Shown here piece by piece: positions 27,426 to 36,148 of a DNA stretch of 64,000 nt. Each line of letters starts with the position of its first letter. Position 1 is the stretch's first letter. Both the position numbers and the translations under genes were made by a program. Source of the stretch: Bacillota bacterium (lineage in GTDB: Bacteria; Bacillota; Clostridia; Acetivibrionales; DTU013); the NCBI GenBank assembly GCA_023418915.1, contig JAEZYU010000052.1:6950-70949 (forward strand), in the 5' to 3' direction. Below the pieces are notes generated by a model. That model did no database searches. It was not told where the DNA came from and saw only the letters and a program-made list of their open reading frames with translations.

Positions 27426-27896
27426 AATAACACTCCCGCACTAAATAAGTTATTCCTTTTTATTATAACACTTTAGCTCAAAGAAAACTTTTTGTTTATA
27501 GAAAAGTTTTCTTTCCAAGTCACAAAATATCCAAAGGATTTTTTGCGATACTACAGTGTTTCAACAAGGCTGGTCGCAATGGGCATCATTCCGCGCCTGA
27601 AAAGCAAGGCGTTACCTGCCGCCAAGCGTTTTTCAACCTGAAGGGCTGAAAATACGTTGGGAGGTGGGGGACATCGTTCGCCTCGCTATAACTAAACAGG
27701 TGAAAATGTGTAAGGTAGAAGCAAAAACGATAAGTTTGGCGTTCTTGATCAAAATGGACAAAATTTCAAGTATAGGACGAATAACTCGACTAAAAATGAA
27801 CTTTTTATATAATAAGTGCACTAATTTTGAGATTATGTCAAGTAAAAGTGTACTATACTTGAATTTTTGTCCATTTATACAAAGAGTAATCATCTT
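27426..27896. other. Spacer between priA and def
   Basis: About 470 bases without a gene. On the reverse strand a TATAAT box lies about 40 bases before def, next to a perfect 13-base inverted repeat (AAAGAAAACTTTT and its complement, 27481-27493 and 27503-27515) that may be a terminator or operator. An inverted-repeat element occupies 27755-27873 (listed separately). Imperfect hairpins such as TTTTCAACCTGAAGGGCTGAAAA sit near 27630-27655. Confidence 0.5.
27755..27873. repeat. 119-bp inverted-repeat (MITE-like) element
   Basis: The terminal inverted repeats are 24 bases each (27755-27778 and 27850-27873) and agree at 22 of 24 positions; the arms begin TGGACAAAATTTCAAGT. The same arms bound the element at 51660-51777, and the internal GATTATGT(C/T) part also matches that copy in inverted orientation. 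It has no coding capacity. Confidence 0.8.
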
Positions 27897-30356
27897 TTAA
27901 AGCATGCTTACAGGATTTATGTCCATACTGAGATCCACATCGCATTTCCCCTTACTCTTGGCAAACCAGTCCGCCAATTCCGCAAGTATTTCGGAGAGCC
28001 GTTCTACCGAACCACACTTTACCACGACCCTCCATCTGTACCGATTACGCATCTTTGATACAGGCGCTCGAACAGGTCCCGGCAGTAGTTCATCACCTGC
28101 TGATGTATTGAGTCTCCCGGTCAGAAATCCATAAACATCCCTGGCTTTTGCGAAGGCCAGTCTGTCATTTACAGAACTGACCACAGCCACGGCTATATCT
28201 GTGAACGGAGGATAACGAAGCCTCCTCCTTATCAGCGACTCATGTTTGAAAAAAGAATCATAATCATGATGACACGAGGACGTAATGCTGTAATCCTCCG
28301 TATTGTAAGTCTGTATCACTACCCGCCCCGGCAGCCGGCCTCTTCCCGCCCTTCCTGCCACCTGGGTCAGCAGCTGGAACGTTCTCTCCGAAGCTCTGTA
28401 ATCGTCGATACCAAGCAGGCTGTCAGCCGCCAGAACCCCAACAAGTGTCACATTGGGGAAGTCATGTCCCTTCGCTATCATCTGCGTACCGACCAGAATA
28501 TTGATGTTGTTTTTTCTGAAGGAATCAAGAATCTCCTCATGTGAATGTTTACCGGTGGTAGTGTCCATGTCCATCCTTATGACAGAAGCTTCGGGGAAAT
28601 ACTTGTGCAGCTCCTCCTCCACCTTCTGTGTGCCTGTGCCGAACTGACGTATATGGCCGCTGCCGCACTTTGGACACACTGATGGCATTTTTACCGTATA
28701 GCCGCAGTAATGACAAATCAGCCGGTCATCAATCGAATGGTACGTCATAGTTATATTGCAGTGCCTGCACTTGAGTCTGATGCCACAGTTCCTGCACAGT
28801 ATAAAAGATGCATACCCTCTTTTATTAAGAAAGAGTATGGTCTGCTGGCCGCTTGCAATATTTTTTTCCATCTCCGTCGAGAGAGTCGAACTGAATATCG
28901 TTCTGTTGCCAAACTCCAGCTCCTTCCTCATGTCGACGATCTGCACTTTCGGCATCAGCATCGTGTTAGCCCGTTCCTTCATGACAGCGAGGCTCATCTT
29001 CCCATCCAACGCCAGTTGGTACGTAGCAACCGATGGCGTTGCTGAACCATGTATCAGCAGCGAGCCGTCATGCATGCATCTTCTCGCAGCTATCTCTGCC
29101 GCAGTATATTTTGGTGTTGTTTCAGATTTATAAGTATTCTCGTGCTCCTCATCGATTATTATGAGCCCAAGGTCACTGAACGGTGCGAATACAGCAGATC
29201 TTGCTCCTACTGCAACCTTTACAGCACCCTCTCTAATCAGCCTCCACTGGTCAAAGCGTTCTCCCGGAGACAATCTGCTGTGAATGACAGCCACCATATT
29301 TCCGAATCTCCCCCTGAAGCGGTCAACCATCTGCGGTGTCAGTGAAATTTCCGGTACCAGTACTATGGCCTGCCTTCCTTTATCAAGCACATGCTGTATG
29401 AGCTGAAGATAAACCTCTGTTTTACCGCTTCCTGTCACACCGTGCAGAAGCATTTCATGAAATTTACCGCTGTCAATGTCTAAAATTGCCTTTTTCAGTA
29501 CTATACTCTGCTCAGGCGTCGGCGCCATTGGCTCTGTCGGTGTCACATCCCTGTGTTTCACAGGATCCCTGTTGATCTCCATATCTCGGTAATATATGTA
29601 CCCATACTTTCGAAGCGTATCCAGAACAGAAGTCGAAACGCCCGCAAACCTCGCAAGATCGGCTGTTCCAATATATTCATTATCGAGCAGCATTTCAAGA
29701 ACCCTGACCTGCTGTATCCTCTTTATTATACCGCTGTCGATATCCGCAGACACTTCTTCCGCCGGCAGTGCCAAGCTCGCTACCCTTATAGTCTTTGCCC
29801 TGACAGCTGATGTATATTGCTCGGTGATTGTTATTGCACCTTTCTCAGCCAGCTCATTAAGGTTCTTACAGTAACCGCTTTTTTTGTCATAAAGCCTCCT
29901 GAGCTCATCATACTCAATACAGCCCTCATTGGAAGCCAGCAAATCGATAAGCAGCTTCTGGTTCGGAGTCAGTTTTTGAGCACTGGCTGCCTTGTCTGCA
30001 AGCTTGATTATTCTAATGCTCTTCACGTCTATGCCCGCCGGGATCATGCACTTGATCGCCTGGCTGAAGGTGCAGAAATACCGATGCTTCATCCACACCG
30101 CAAGGTCGATGAGCGAAGGGATCAGCGCCGGTTTTTTGTCAATGACTTTTTTAATCTCCTTCAACCCCGCAAACCCTGATTGTTCAGTGAAGCCCAAAAC
30201 ATAACCTTCCTTGGAATTGTTACCCCTTCCGAACGGTACTATGACCCTCATTCCGGCTACAAGGCTGTCACAAAAGTCGTCGGGGATAAGATAATGATAT
30301 TCCCTGTCAAATTCGCGGGTCGTGCCATTAATAACAACAACAGCGATCTTTCCCAT
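27897..30356 (-). CDS. priA: Primosomal protein N' (replication restart helicase)
   Basis: An 819-residue 3'-5' DNA helicase that reloads the replisome at stalled forks. Seen in order: the N-terminal 3'-end-binding domain, a winged-helix part, Walker A GVTGSGKTEVYL, DEEH box (IIIDEEHENTYK), eight cysteines in paired C-x2-C motifs forming the zinc domain (CRNCGIRLKCRHC, CHYCGY, CPKCG), and helicase motifs VGTQMIAKGHDFPN and QVAGRAGRG. First gene of the conserved block. Confidence 0.96.
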   Translation of the reverse strand: MGKIAVVVINGTTREFDREYHYLIPDDFCDSLVAGMRVIVPFGRGNNSKEGYVLGFTEQSGFAGLKEIKKVIDKKPALIPSLIDLAVWMKHRYFCTFSQAIKCMIPAGIDVKSIRIIKLADKAASAQKLTPNQKLLIDLLASNEGCIEYDELRRLYDKKSGYCKNLNELAEKGAITITEQYTSAVRAKTIRVASLALPAEEVSADIDSGIIKRIQQVRVLEMLLDNEYIGTADLARFAGVSTSVLDTLRKYGYIYYRDMEINRDPVKHRDVTPTEPMAPTPEQSIVLKKAILDIDSGKFHEMLLHGVTGSGKTEVYLQLIQHVLDKGRQAIVLVPEISLTPQMVDRFRGRFGNMVAVIHSRLSPGERFDQWRLIREGAVKVAVGARSAVFAPFSDLGLIIIDEEHENTYKSETTPKYTAAEIAARRCMHDGSLLIHGSATPSVATYQLALDGKMSLAVMKERANTMLMPKVQIVDMRKELEFGNRTIFSSTLSTEMEKNIASGQQTILFLNKRGYASFILCRNCGIRLKCRHCNITMTYHSIDDRLICHYCGYTVKMPSVCPKCGSGHIRQFGTGTQKVEEELHKYFPEASVIRMDMDTTTGKHSHEEILDSFRKNNINILVGTQMIAKGHDFPNVTLVGVLAADSLLGIDDYRASERTFQLLTQVAGRAGRGRLPGRVVIQTYNTEDYSITSSCHHDYDSFFKHESLIRRRLRYPPFTDIAVAVVSSVNDRLAFAKARDVYGFLTGRLNTSAGDELLPGPVRAPVSKMRNRYRWRVVVKCGSVERLSEILAELADWFAKSKGKCDVDLSMDINPVSML

Positions 30357-30854
30357 CTAATCCCCTCTCAAAAAAGTAATAGCTATAAAAATACTACAGC
30401 TCAAAATACAGCTTAATATGGAACTCCAACTCAATATAGATCGTACTGAAATTATACACCATGTCAATTTCTTTTTCTATCATGTACTATCCGTCTTTCA
30501 ATATAGCATCATAAAACTCACAACTTCATAAAGCAAAAAGGAGTATTGGCTCCATTGCAAAGGCCACCTCAGCACAGCTTACTTACACGCTAAAAAACCA
30601 TTAAGCAGCACTCGAATTGAGGATTTTCTTGTTTACAGCCAATTACTGGGGTATAATATGAGGAGACATGCCACCAGGAAACCATCTCCACAAGATAGCT
30701 GCAGCAGCCATTTGACCGATCGAGCCCTGCAAAATAGGAAAAAAGGTGAAGTTGGATCAAATAAGCTCAACGCAATCGAGTAACGCATGGCAGCAGCATT
30801 ATACGCCTTGTGCGGGTCAATAGAAATAAACCTGGTCATGAAAGGACGAACAAC
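30357..30854. other. Spacer between priA and the methyltransferase gene
   Basis: About 500 bases without a gene. A good forward promoter lies at 30629-30657 and gives a leader of about 190 bases before the methyltransferase ATG. I looked for a cobalamin riboswitch in that leader and could not recognise its B12 box. A reverse open frame at 30633-30956 overlaps the gene and looks spurious. Confidence 0.5.
30629..30657 (+). promoter_or_regulatory. Sigma-A-type promoter for the methyltransferase gene
   Basis: TTGTTT (30629-30634) and TATAAT (30652-30657) are 17 bases apart; transcription would start near 30664. Confidence 0.6.
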
Positions 30855-31652
30855 ATGATTATAATAGGTGAAAAAATTAACAGTACGAATAAAGCCGCAA
30901 GAGCTGCTATAGAAGCCGGTGATGCTGCATTTATACAGGACATGGCCAGAAAACAATATGATGCGGGAGCGGCCTTTATAGATCTGAATGCCGGTATGTT
31001 CGTTGATAATGAGCCCGAGAAGCTCGAATGGCTCGTTAAAATAGTTCAGGAAGCGGTGGAAGCTCCTCTTTCGTTGGATTCGCCAAATGCGCAGGCGATA
31101 GAAAGAGCGCTTAAGCTTACCAAAGCTAAACCAATCATCAATTCGATCACCTACGAAAAGGAAAGATATGAAGCTGTCCTTCCACTCGCCCTTGAGTATG
31201 GAACAGGAATCATAGCACTATGTATGGATGACAGCGGCATGCCGGAAACAACCGAAGAGAGAGTAGCAATAGCCGGCAAGCTCATTTCTGGGCTCACAGC
31301 AAAAGGCATCGACATTTCCGATATTTACATAGATCCCATGGTAAGGCCGATAGGAACAGGCACTCACTATGGCTGGGTAGCACTTGAGACGATCCGCAGT
31401 GTTCGTGCGCAATATCCTGAAGTACATATCACGTGCGGGCTTAGCAACATTTCCTTCGGTATACCTGCAAGGAAAGTAATGAATCAGGCCTTTCTCATTG
31501 CCGCTATGACCTCCGGCATGGACGGAGCGATCCTGAATCCGCTGGACAACAAGCTGATGTCCTCTGTATACGCAGCGGAAGCACTGCTTGGCAAGGATGA
31601 CTTTTGTATGAATTATCTTATGAAATTCAGAGAGGGTCTCTTTGAAGCTTGA
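30855..31652 (+). CDS. Methyltetrahydrofolate:corrinoid methyltransferase (AcsE/MetH-pterin family)
   Basis: A 265-residue pterin-binding TIM-barrel enzyme. It starts MIIIGEKINS, with DLNAGMFVDNEPEKLEWLV, LSLDSPNAQAIE, INSITYE, DIYIDPMVRP and CGLSNISFG, the same series as AcsE, which moves the methyl group between methyltetrahydrofolate and a corrinoid protein. The likely acceptor is the corrinoid protein at 35449-36084. In acetogens this step joins the folate branch to acetyl-CoA synthase, but no CO dehydrogenase or acetyl-CoA synthase genes are in view. The start chosen is ATG at 30855 behind AAAGGA; an upstream in-frame ATG at 30810 lacks a site. Confidence 0.88.
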   Translation: MIIIGEKINSTNKAARAAIEAGDAAFIQDMARKQYDAGAAFIDLNAGMFVDNEPEKLEWLVKIVQEAVEAPLSLDSPNAQAIERALKLTKAKPIINSITYEKERYEAVLPLALEYGTGIIALCMDDSGMPETTEERVAIAGKLISGLTAKGIDISDIYIDPMVRPIGTGTHYGWVALETIRSVRAQYPEVHITCGLSNISFGIPARKVMNQAFLIAAMTSGMDGAILNPLDNKLMSSVYAAEALLGKDDFCMNYLMKFREGLFEA

Positions 31653-31688
31653 CAATACGGCCGGTTATATCCGAGCCTGGAGGATCGA

Positions 31689-32966
31689 ATGAAAACAGTC
31701 GGTATAACAGCCGAATACAATCCATTTCATAACGGCCATCTATATCACCTGCAAAGGTCCCGCGAACTGACGGGAGCAGACTGTACTGTAGTGGTGATGA
31801 GCGGCAATTTCACACAGCGGGGCGAGCCGGCAGTAATCGACAAATGGGCAAGAGCTGAGATGGCTTTGCTGGCTGGGGCTGATCTGATCGTTGAGCTGCC
31901 TGTCCCATATGCTATGGGCAGCGCTGAGTTTTTTGCCTATGGCGCAGTCAAACTGCTTGACAGTTTGAATACTGTAGACTTCATATGCTTCGGCAGTGAA
32001 GCAGGAAACATAAAAAAGCTCTCCGATGTCGCAGAAATGCTTGTTGATGAACCTGATGATTACAGATCGGCTCTACGCAATCTTCTCTCCGAAGGACTGT
32101 CCTTTCCTGCCGCAAGACAGAAAGCGATCTCCCAATATGCACGGGAAAAATTCGGCAAAGACGCACTTTCATCAACGCTCAAGAGCCCAAATAACATCCT
32201 TGGCATAGAATATCTGAAAGCTCTTCTTCGCCTGAACAGCAAAATAACTCCGGTTACAATAGGAAGGTTGGGCAGTAGCTATAACTCGACCGAGCTTTCC
32301 GGTGAATACAGCAGCGCTACATCCATAAGAAAGGTATTGAAAACAAATACTTGGCATTATGCCAGAAAGCTGCTTGAGTTTTCAATGCCTGCCCGGACTC
32401 TGTCCATACTGGAGCGCGAGATCGAGCTTGGGAGGGGGCCTGTATTCCCTTCCGACTTCGAGGATGTGATCATATCGCTTTTAAGAAGAATGCCCAATGA
32501 TATGATTAAAAAGCTGCCATACATGGAGGACGGCCTTGAAAACAGGTTCAGCGCCGCTGCCGGAAAGGCCGGTACGCTCGAGGAATTGATGCAGCTGGTC
32601 TGTACCCGTCGGTACACTGCCACGAGGATACAGAGGATCCTGTTCAGCCTGCTGATAGGCCTTAATAAAGAAAAATTCGATCATTTCAACAGTCTCGGCG
32701 GCCCGGCCTATATCAGAATATTAGGGTTTAGCCCCACGGGAAGGTATCTCCTTTCAAAAATCAGAGGTAAAACAAAACTCCCGGTCGTCACCAAGACTGC
32801 CGGTTTCAAAAACTCCGATTTCCCCGGAGTATCGGAAATGCTAGCACTTGAGGCAGATTCCGCAGACCAGTACGTTCTCGGCTGTAAAAATACATATTTT
32901 AAGAAATCTGGCAGTGATTATATGCGGAGCATCATAAAAAAAGATATTTCTACAAAAATCGAATAA
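31689..32966 (+). CDS. tmcAL: tRNA(Met) cytidine acetate ligase
   Basis: A 425-residue nucleotidyltransferase-fold enzyme that activates acetate with ATP and acetylates the wobble cytidine of elongator tRNA-Met. The N-terminal GITAEYNPFHNGHLYHL holds the HxGH motif, followed by VVVMSGNFTQRGEPAVIDKW and VDFICFGSEAG. Length fits the family (about 400). It is 36 bases after the methyltransferase and has GGAGG before the ATG, so they may be co-transcribed. Confidence 0.9.
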   Translation: MKTVGITAEYNPFHNGHLYHLQRSRELTGADCTVVVMSGNFTQRGEPAVIDKWARAEMALLAGADLIVELPVPYAMGSAEFFAYGAVKLLDSLNTVDFICFGSEAGNIKKLSDVAEMLVDEPDDYRSALRNLLSEGLSFPAARQKAISQYAREKFGKDALSSTLKSPNNILGIEYLKALLRLNSKITPVTIGRLGSSYNSTELSGEYSSATSIRKVLKTNTWHYARKLLEFSMPARTLSILEREIELGRGPVFPSDFEDVIISLLRRMPNDMIKKLPYMEDGLENRFSAAAGKAGTLEELMQLVCTRRYTATRIQRILFSLLIGLNKEKFDHFNSLGGPAYIRILGFSPTGRYLLSKIRGKTKLPVVTKTAGFKNSDFPGVSEMLALEADSADQYVLGCKNTYFKKSGSDYMRSIIKKDISTKIE

Positions 32967-33069
32967 CATTTCAAAATAATATGTTAATTTTCTATTCATT
33001 ATTTGTTTACCGGAAGGAATTTTTTAATGTATATAGAATAGGTATATATAAATATGATGGAGGTGTTTT

Positions 33070-33870
33070 ATGAAATATTTACAAAATGCAGTGAATTTCA
33101 CGATCAAGAACTGGATGCTCATAATTCCGCTGTTTGCATTGATGGCATTAGCGAGCCTTATCCAGGGTGCGGGATCTGCTTTGAGCCTGGGGACGATCAC
33201 TTCGCTGGCAAATCTGGATAACTTCACGAGCGCCGAAGCGATTTTCAGTCTGATCCCGGTAGTTTTGGCAGCTACAATTGGAAGCGGCATCGTGTCACTT
33301 ATCGCACAGTTCATTTATCAGCCTGCTACATACGGTCTTGTCAATAAAAGCCTCGAAACAGGAAGCGCCAGTCTGAATGATATTGGTGCTGCCATAAGCG
33401 GAAACTTTGTCAAATATGTAATGTATTTTGTCGGCACATTGGTCGTCAATCTGGTACTTGGCATTGCATCAGTTCTTCTCATGCTGATAATGGTTCTGCT
33501 TGTGTCGATATTAAAGGGTGTTGGTATTGCACTGATGGTTCTTGTCATAATAGCACTCATACTTTTCTTCATAGTCTTCGGCGTATTGACCAGCTTTTGG
33601 TTTACTGCAATGGTCATCGACGGACTGGATGTCGTAGGAGCTTTCAAAAAGTCTATAGAGGTTGTTAAATCATGCTTCTGGACAGTTCTCGGCATTACAC
33701 TGTTGGTTGGCATCGTTGCAGGAATAGCAGGCACAATACTCAGCTTCCTGAACGCTATTCCGCTGCTTGGTCCAATTATACTCGCGGCGATCCCGGCTAT
33801 ACAGGCATTTGTCATGATAGTATTCTCAATAATGGTTTACCGTGAAATGACAGGCAAGGCCTCCGCCTGA
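33070..33870 (+). CDS. Polytopic membrane protein of unknown function
   Basis: A 266-residue hydrophobic protein with about six membrane segments and short loops, the middle ones being YPATYGLVNKSLETGS-like and FTAMVIDGLDVVGAFKKSIEVVK. The layout recalls DUF4013 or the glycerophosphodiester-phosphodiesterase membrane domain, but no confident family match can be made. The ATG is preceded by GGAGG. A strong hairpin terminator follows, so it is probably transcribed alone. Confidence 0.7.
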   Translation: MKYLQNAVNFTIKNWMLIIPLFALMALASLIQGAGSALSLGTITSLANLDNFTSAEAIFSLIPVVLAATIGSGIVSLIAQFIYQPATYGLVNKSLETGSASLNDIGAAISGNFVKYVMYFVGTLVVNLVLGIASVLLMLIMVLLVSILKGVGIALMVLVIIALILFFIVFGVLTSFWFTAMVIDGLDVVGAFKKSIEVVKSCFWTVLGITLLVGIVAGIAGTILSFLNAIPLLGPIILAAIPAIQAFVMIVFSIMVYREMTGKASA

Positions 33871-33903
33871 TTCGCACTGAAAAATTAAACACACCAGATA
33901 GCC

Positions 33904-33931
33904 AAGGGATACTCAAAGTAGTATCCCTTTT
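33904..33931 (+). terminator. Rho-independent terminator
   Basis: AAGGGATACT (33904-33913) pairs perfectly with AGTATCCCTT (33920-33929) and is followed by T residues; it ends the membrane-protein gene. Confidence 0.8.
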
Positions 33932-34070
33932 GATTTGCCGCAACCTGCATGTCCCCGCTTATCCCTGCTTTTCATTGCCTGCAGCTTCAGCCCGCCCCCC
34001 GCTTATCACTCGCCCACAGCTCCTGCCTGTTATCTGCCTGATGCTCCTGTCTGCCTAATTTATCAAAACC

Positions 34071-34099
34071 TTGAATAACTGTATACGGTATGGTAAAAT
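34071..34099 (+). promoter_or_regulatory. tyrS promoter
   Basis: TTGAAT (34071-34076) and TAAAAT (34094-34099) with a 17-base spacer. The start site would fall near 34106, leaving about 20 bases before the ATG, too short for a T-box. Confidence 0.65.
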
Positions 34100-34127
34100 A
34101 CACAAAAAAACCAGAGGTATATGATAT

Positions 34128-35360
34128 ATGACAAACAATGTCTTCGACACACTCAACGAAAGGGGCTTCATAGCCCAACTCACTCATGAGCAGGAAATCA
34201 AGGATCTGCTCAAAAACAACAAGGTCACTTTTTATATAGGCTTCGATCCTACTGCAGACAGCCTTCATGTAGGCCACTTCCTTCAGATGATGGTAATGGC
34301 GCATATGCAAAGGGCAGGCCACAAGCCTATAGCACTGATCGGCGGAGGCACTGCAATGGTCGGCGATCCCTCCGGCCGGACCGATATGCGCAGGATGATG
34401 ACACAGGAAACCATCGATCATAATGCTGGTAAATTCAAGCTTCAGCTATCGAAATTCATAGACTTTACAAATGACCGTGCCATCATGGTCAACAACGCAG
34501 ATTGGCTGCTTAAACTGAACTATGTGGAATTTCTCAGAGATATAGGTGTCCACTTCTCAGTAAACAGGATGCTGACTGCCGAATGCTTCAAATCAAGGAT
34601 GGAAAAGGGACTCACATTTATAGAATTCAATTACATGCTGATGCAAAGCTATGATTTCCTTATACTCAACCGCAAACACGGCTGCAGTATCCAGCTTGGC
34701 GGAGACGACCAGTGGTCCAACATACTTGGCGGTATCGACCTGATAAGGCGTGTCGAGAGCAAGGAGGCATACGGAATGACCTTCACGCTGCTCACCACCA
34801 GTGAAGGTAAGAAAATGGGAAAGACGGAGAAGGGCGCATTATGGCTCGATCCCGACAAAACCTCTCCATACGATTTCTACCAATACTGGAGAAACATCGA
34901 TGACGCTGATGTGATAAAATGCCTGAAGCTTCTAACCTTCCTCCCTATGGATGAAATACACAAGCTAGCTCATTTGAAAAACGAGCAGATCAATGAGGCG
35001 AAGAAGGTACTCGCTTATGAAGTGACAAAGCTCATACACGGCGAAGAAGAAGCTCAAAAGGCAAAGCAGCTGGCAGAAGCACTGTTTGGCGGCGGCGGCA
35101 GCACGAACGATCTTCCTTCCACCGAGATACCGGCTTCAGAGCTTGAAAATGGTATAAATATACTCGATCTGCTCCTTAAGACAGGACTTGTGCCTTCAAA
35201 GGGTGAAGGGCGCAGACTGGTTCAGCAGGGCGGAATATACATCGATGAAGCAACAGTTCCTTCCATAGACTATGCTATAAGCAGGGATCTGTTTAAAAAC
35301 GGTGAGCTTATCATCAAAAAAGGCAAAAAGACTTATCATAAGATAATAATAGCCGGATGA
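34128..35360 (+). CDS. tyrS: Tyrosyl-tRNA synthetase
   Basis: A 410-residue class I aminoacyl-tRNA synthetase. It has DPTADSLHVGHFLQ (HIGH-type motif), GGTAMVGDPSGRT, QLGGDDQWSNILGG and KKMGKTEKGALWLD (KMSKS-type KMGKT), then a C-terminal S4 RNA-binding domain (GRRLVQQGGIYIDEATV). Length is normal. Unlike many Bacillota tyrS genes, it has no room for a T-box leader. Confidence 0.96.
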   Translation: MTNNVFDTLNERGFIAQLTHEQEIKDLLKNNKVTFYIGFDPTADSLHVGHFLQMMVMAHMQRAGHKPIALIGGGTAMVGDPSGRTDMRRMMTQETIDHNAGKFKLQLSKFIDFTNDRAIMVNNADWLLKLNYVEFLRDIGVHFSVNRMLTAECFKSRMEKGLTFIEFNYMLMQSYDFLILNRKHGCSIQLGGDDQWSNILGGIDLIRRVESKEAYGMTFTLLTTSEGKKMGKTEKGALWLDPDKTSPYDFYQYWRNIDDADVIKCLKLLTFLPMDEIHKLAHLKNEQINEAKKVLAYEVTKLIHGEEEAQKAKQLAEALFGGGGSTNDLPSTEIPASELENGINILDLLLKTGLVPSKGEGRRLVQQGGIYIDEATVPSIDYAISRDLFKNGELIIKKGKKTYHKIIIAG

Positions 35361-35448
35361 TCAAAAGCATCTGAAATCCGGCATTGAATACTGATCAGCG
35401 GCCTGCAGATATATAACAGGCCGTATGGTTTTCAAGGAGGTCTTTAAA

Positions 35449-36084
35449 TTGAGCATAGTTAATGAAATATCCGAGAACCTGCAGAAGGGCAAGGCAAAGG
35501 TCGTCAGAGAACTTGTCCAGTCAGCGGCCGACAGCGGCATTGACGCAGCTTCTATCCTGGAGCAGGGGCTGCTTGGCGGGATGGATGTGATTGGCGCCAG
35601 GTTCAAAAATAATGAGATATATGTGCCGGAAGTGCTGATAGCCGCAAGGGCAATGAACGCAGGCATGGAAGTTCTCAAACCGATGCTTGTCTCAAGCGGT
35701 GTTAAGTCGAAAGGTAAGGTCATACTCGGAACTGTAAAGGGCGATCTTCACGATATAGGAAAAAATCTGGTCAGGATGATGATGGAAGGTAAAGGCATTG
35801 AAGTTATCGATTTGGGAACCGATGTACCGTCAGAACGCTTTGTGTCTGCAGCAAAGGAAAACGGCGCAAACATCATCGCCTGCTCCGCTCTGCTTACCAC
35901 CACCATGGGTGAGATGAAAAAAGTGATCGGGCTGCTGGCAGAGCAAGGGTTGCGTGAAAGCGTCACGGTGATGATAGGAGGCGCCCCTGTAACAAATAGC
36001 TACTGTGAAAGTATAGGAGCAGATATATACACGGCTGACGCCGCATCCGCAGCTGATGAAGCAATAAAAGCTCTTTCCAGATGA
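35449..36084 (+). CDS. Corrinoid-binding methyl carrier protein (MtaC/MtgC-like)
   Basis: A 211-residue cobalamin protein. Residues 1-85 form the helical cap typical of methyltransferase corrinoid proteins; the Rossmann part has KGDLHDIGKN, the D-x-H-x2-G motif whose histidine ligates cobalt, followed by VIDLGTDVP, CSALLTTTM and IGGAPV. It would carry a methyl group between a substrate-specific methyltransferase and the methyltetrahydrofolate enzyme at 30855-31652. The start chosen is TTG at 35449 behind AAGGAGG. No substrate-specific partner (MtaB/MttB-like) is nearby. Confidence 0.9.
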   Translation: MSIVNEISENLQKGKAKVVRELVQSAADSGIDAASILEQGLLGGMDVIGARFKNNEIYVPEVLIAARAMNAGMEVLKPMLVSSGVKSKGKVILGTVKGDLHDIGKNLVRMMMEGKGIEVIDLGTDVPSERFVSAAKENGANIIACSALLTTTMGEMKKVIGLLAEQGLRESVTVMIGGAPVTNSYCESIGADIYTADAASAADEAIKALSR

Positions 36085-36090
36085 GTTTTC

Positions 36091-36126
36091 TGGACAAGGA
36101 AGGAAAATCTCTTCCTCCCTTGTCCG
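36091..36126. terminator. Bidirectional terminator between corrinoid gene and rnj
   Basis: GGACAAGGAAGGA (36092-36104) pairs with TCCTCCCTTGTCC (36113-36125). It lies between two convergent genes and could serve both. Confidence 0.6.
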
Positions 36127-36148
36127 AGCAACACTGCTTCCTGTATGC

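Noticed and set aside
30664..30854. Cobalamin riboswitch ahead of the corrinoid-linked methyltransferase
   Set aside because: The leader is long enough, but I could not find a B12 box or the conserved core.
30633..30956. Reverse open frame upstream of the methyltransferase
   Set aside because: Overlaps the promoter and start of a clear gene and has no recognisable features.
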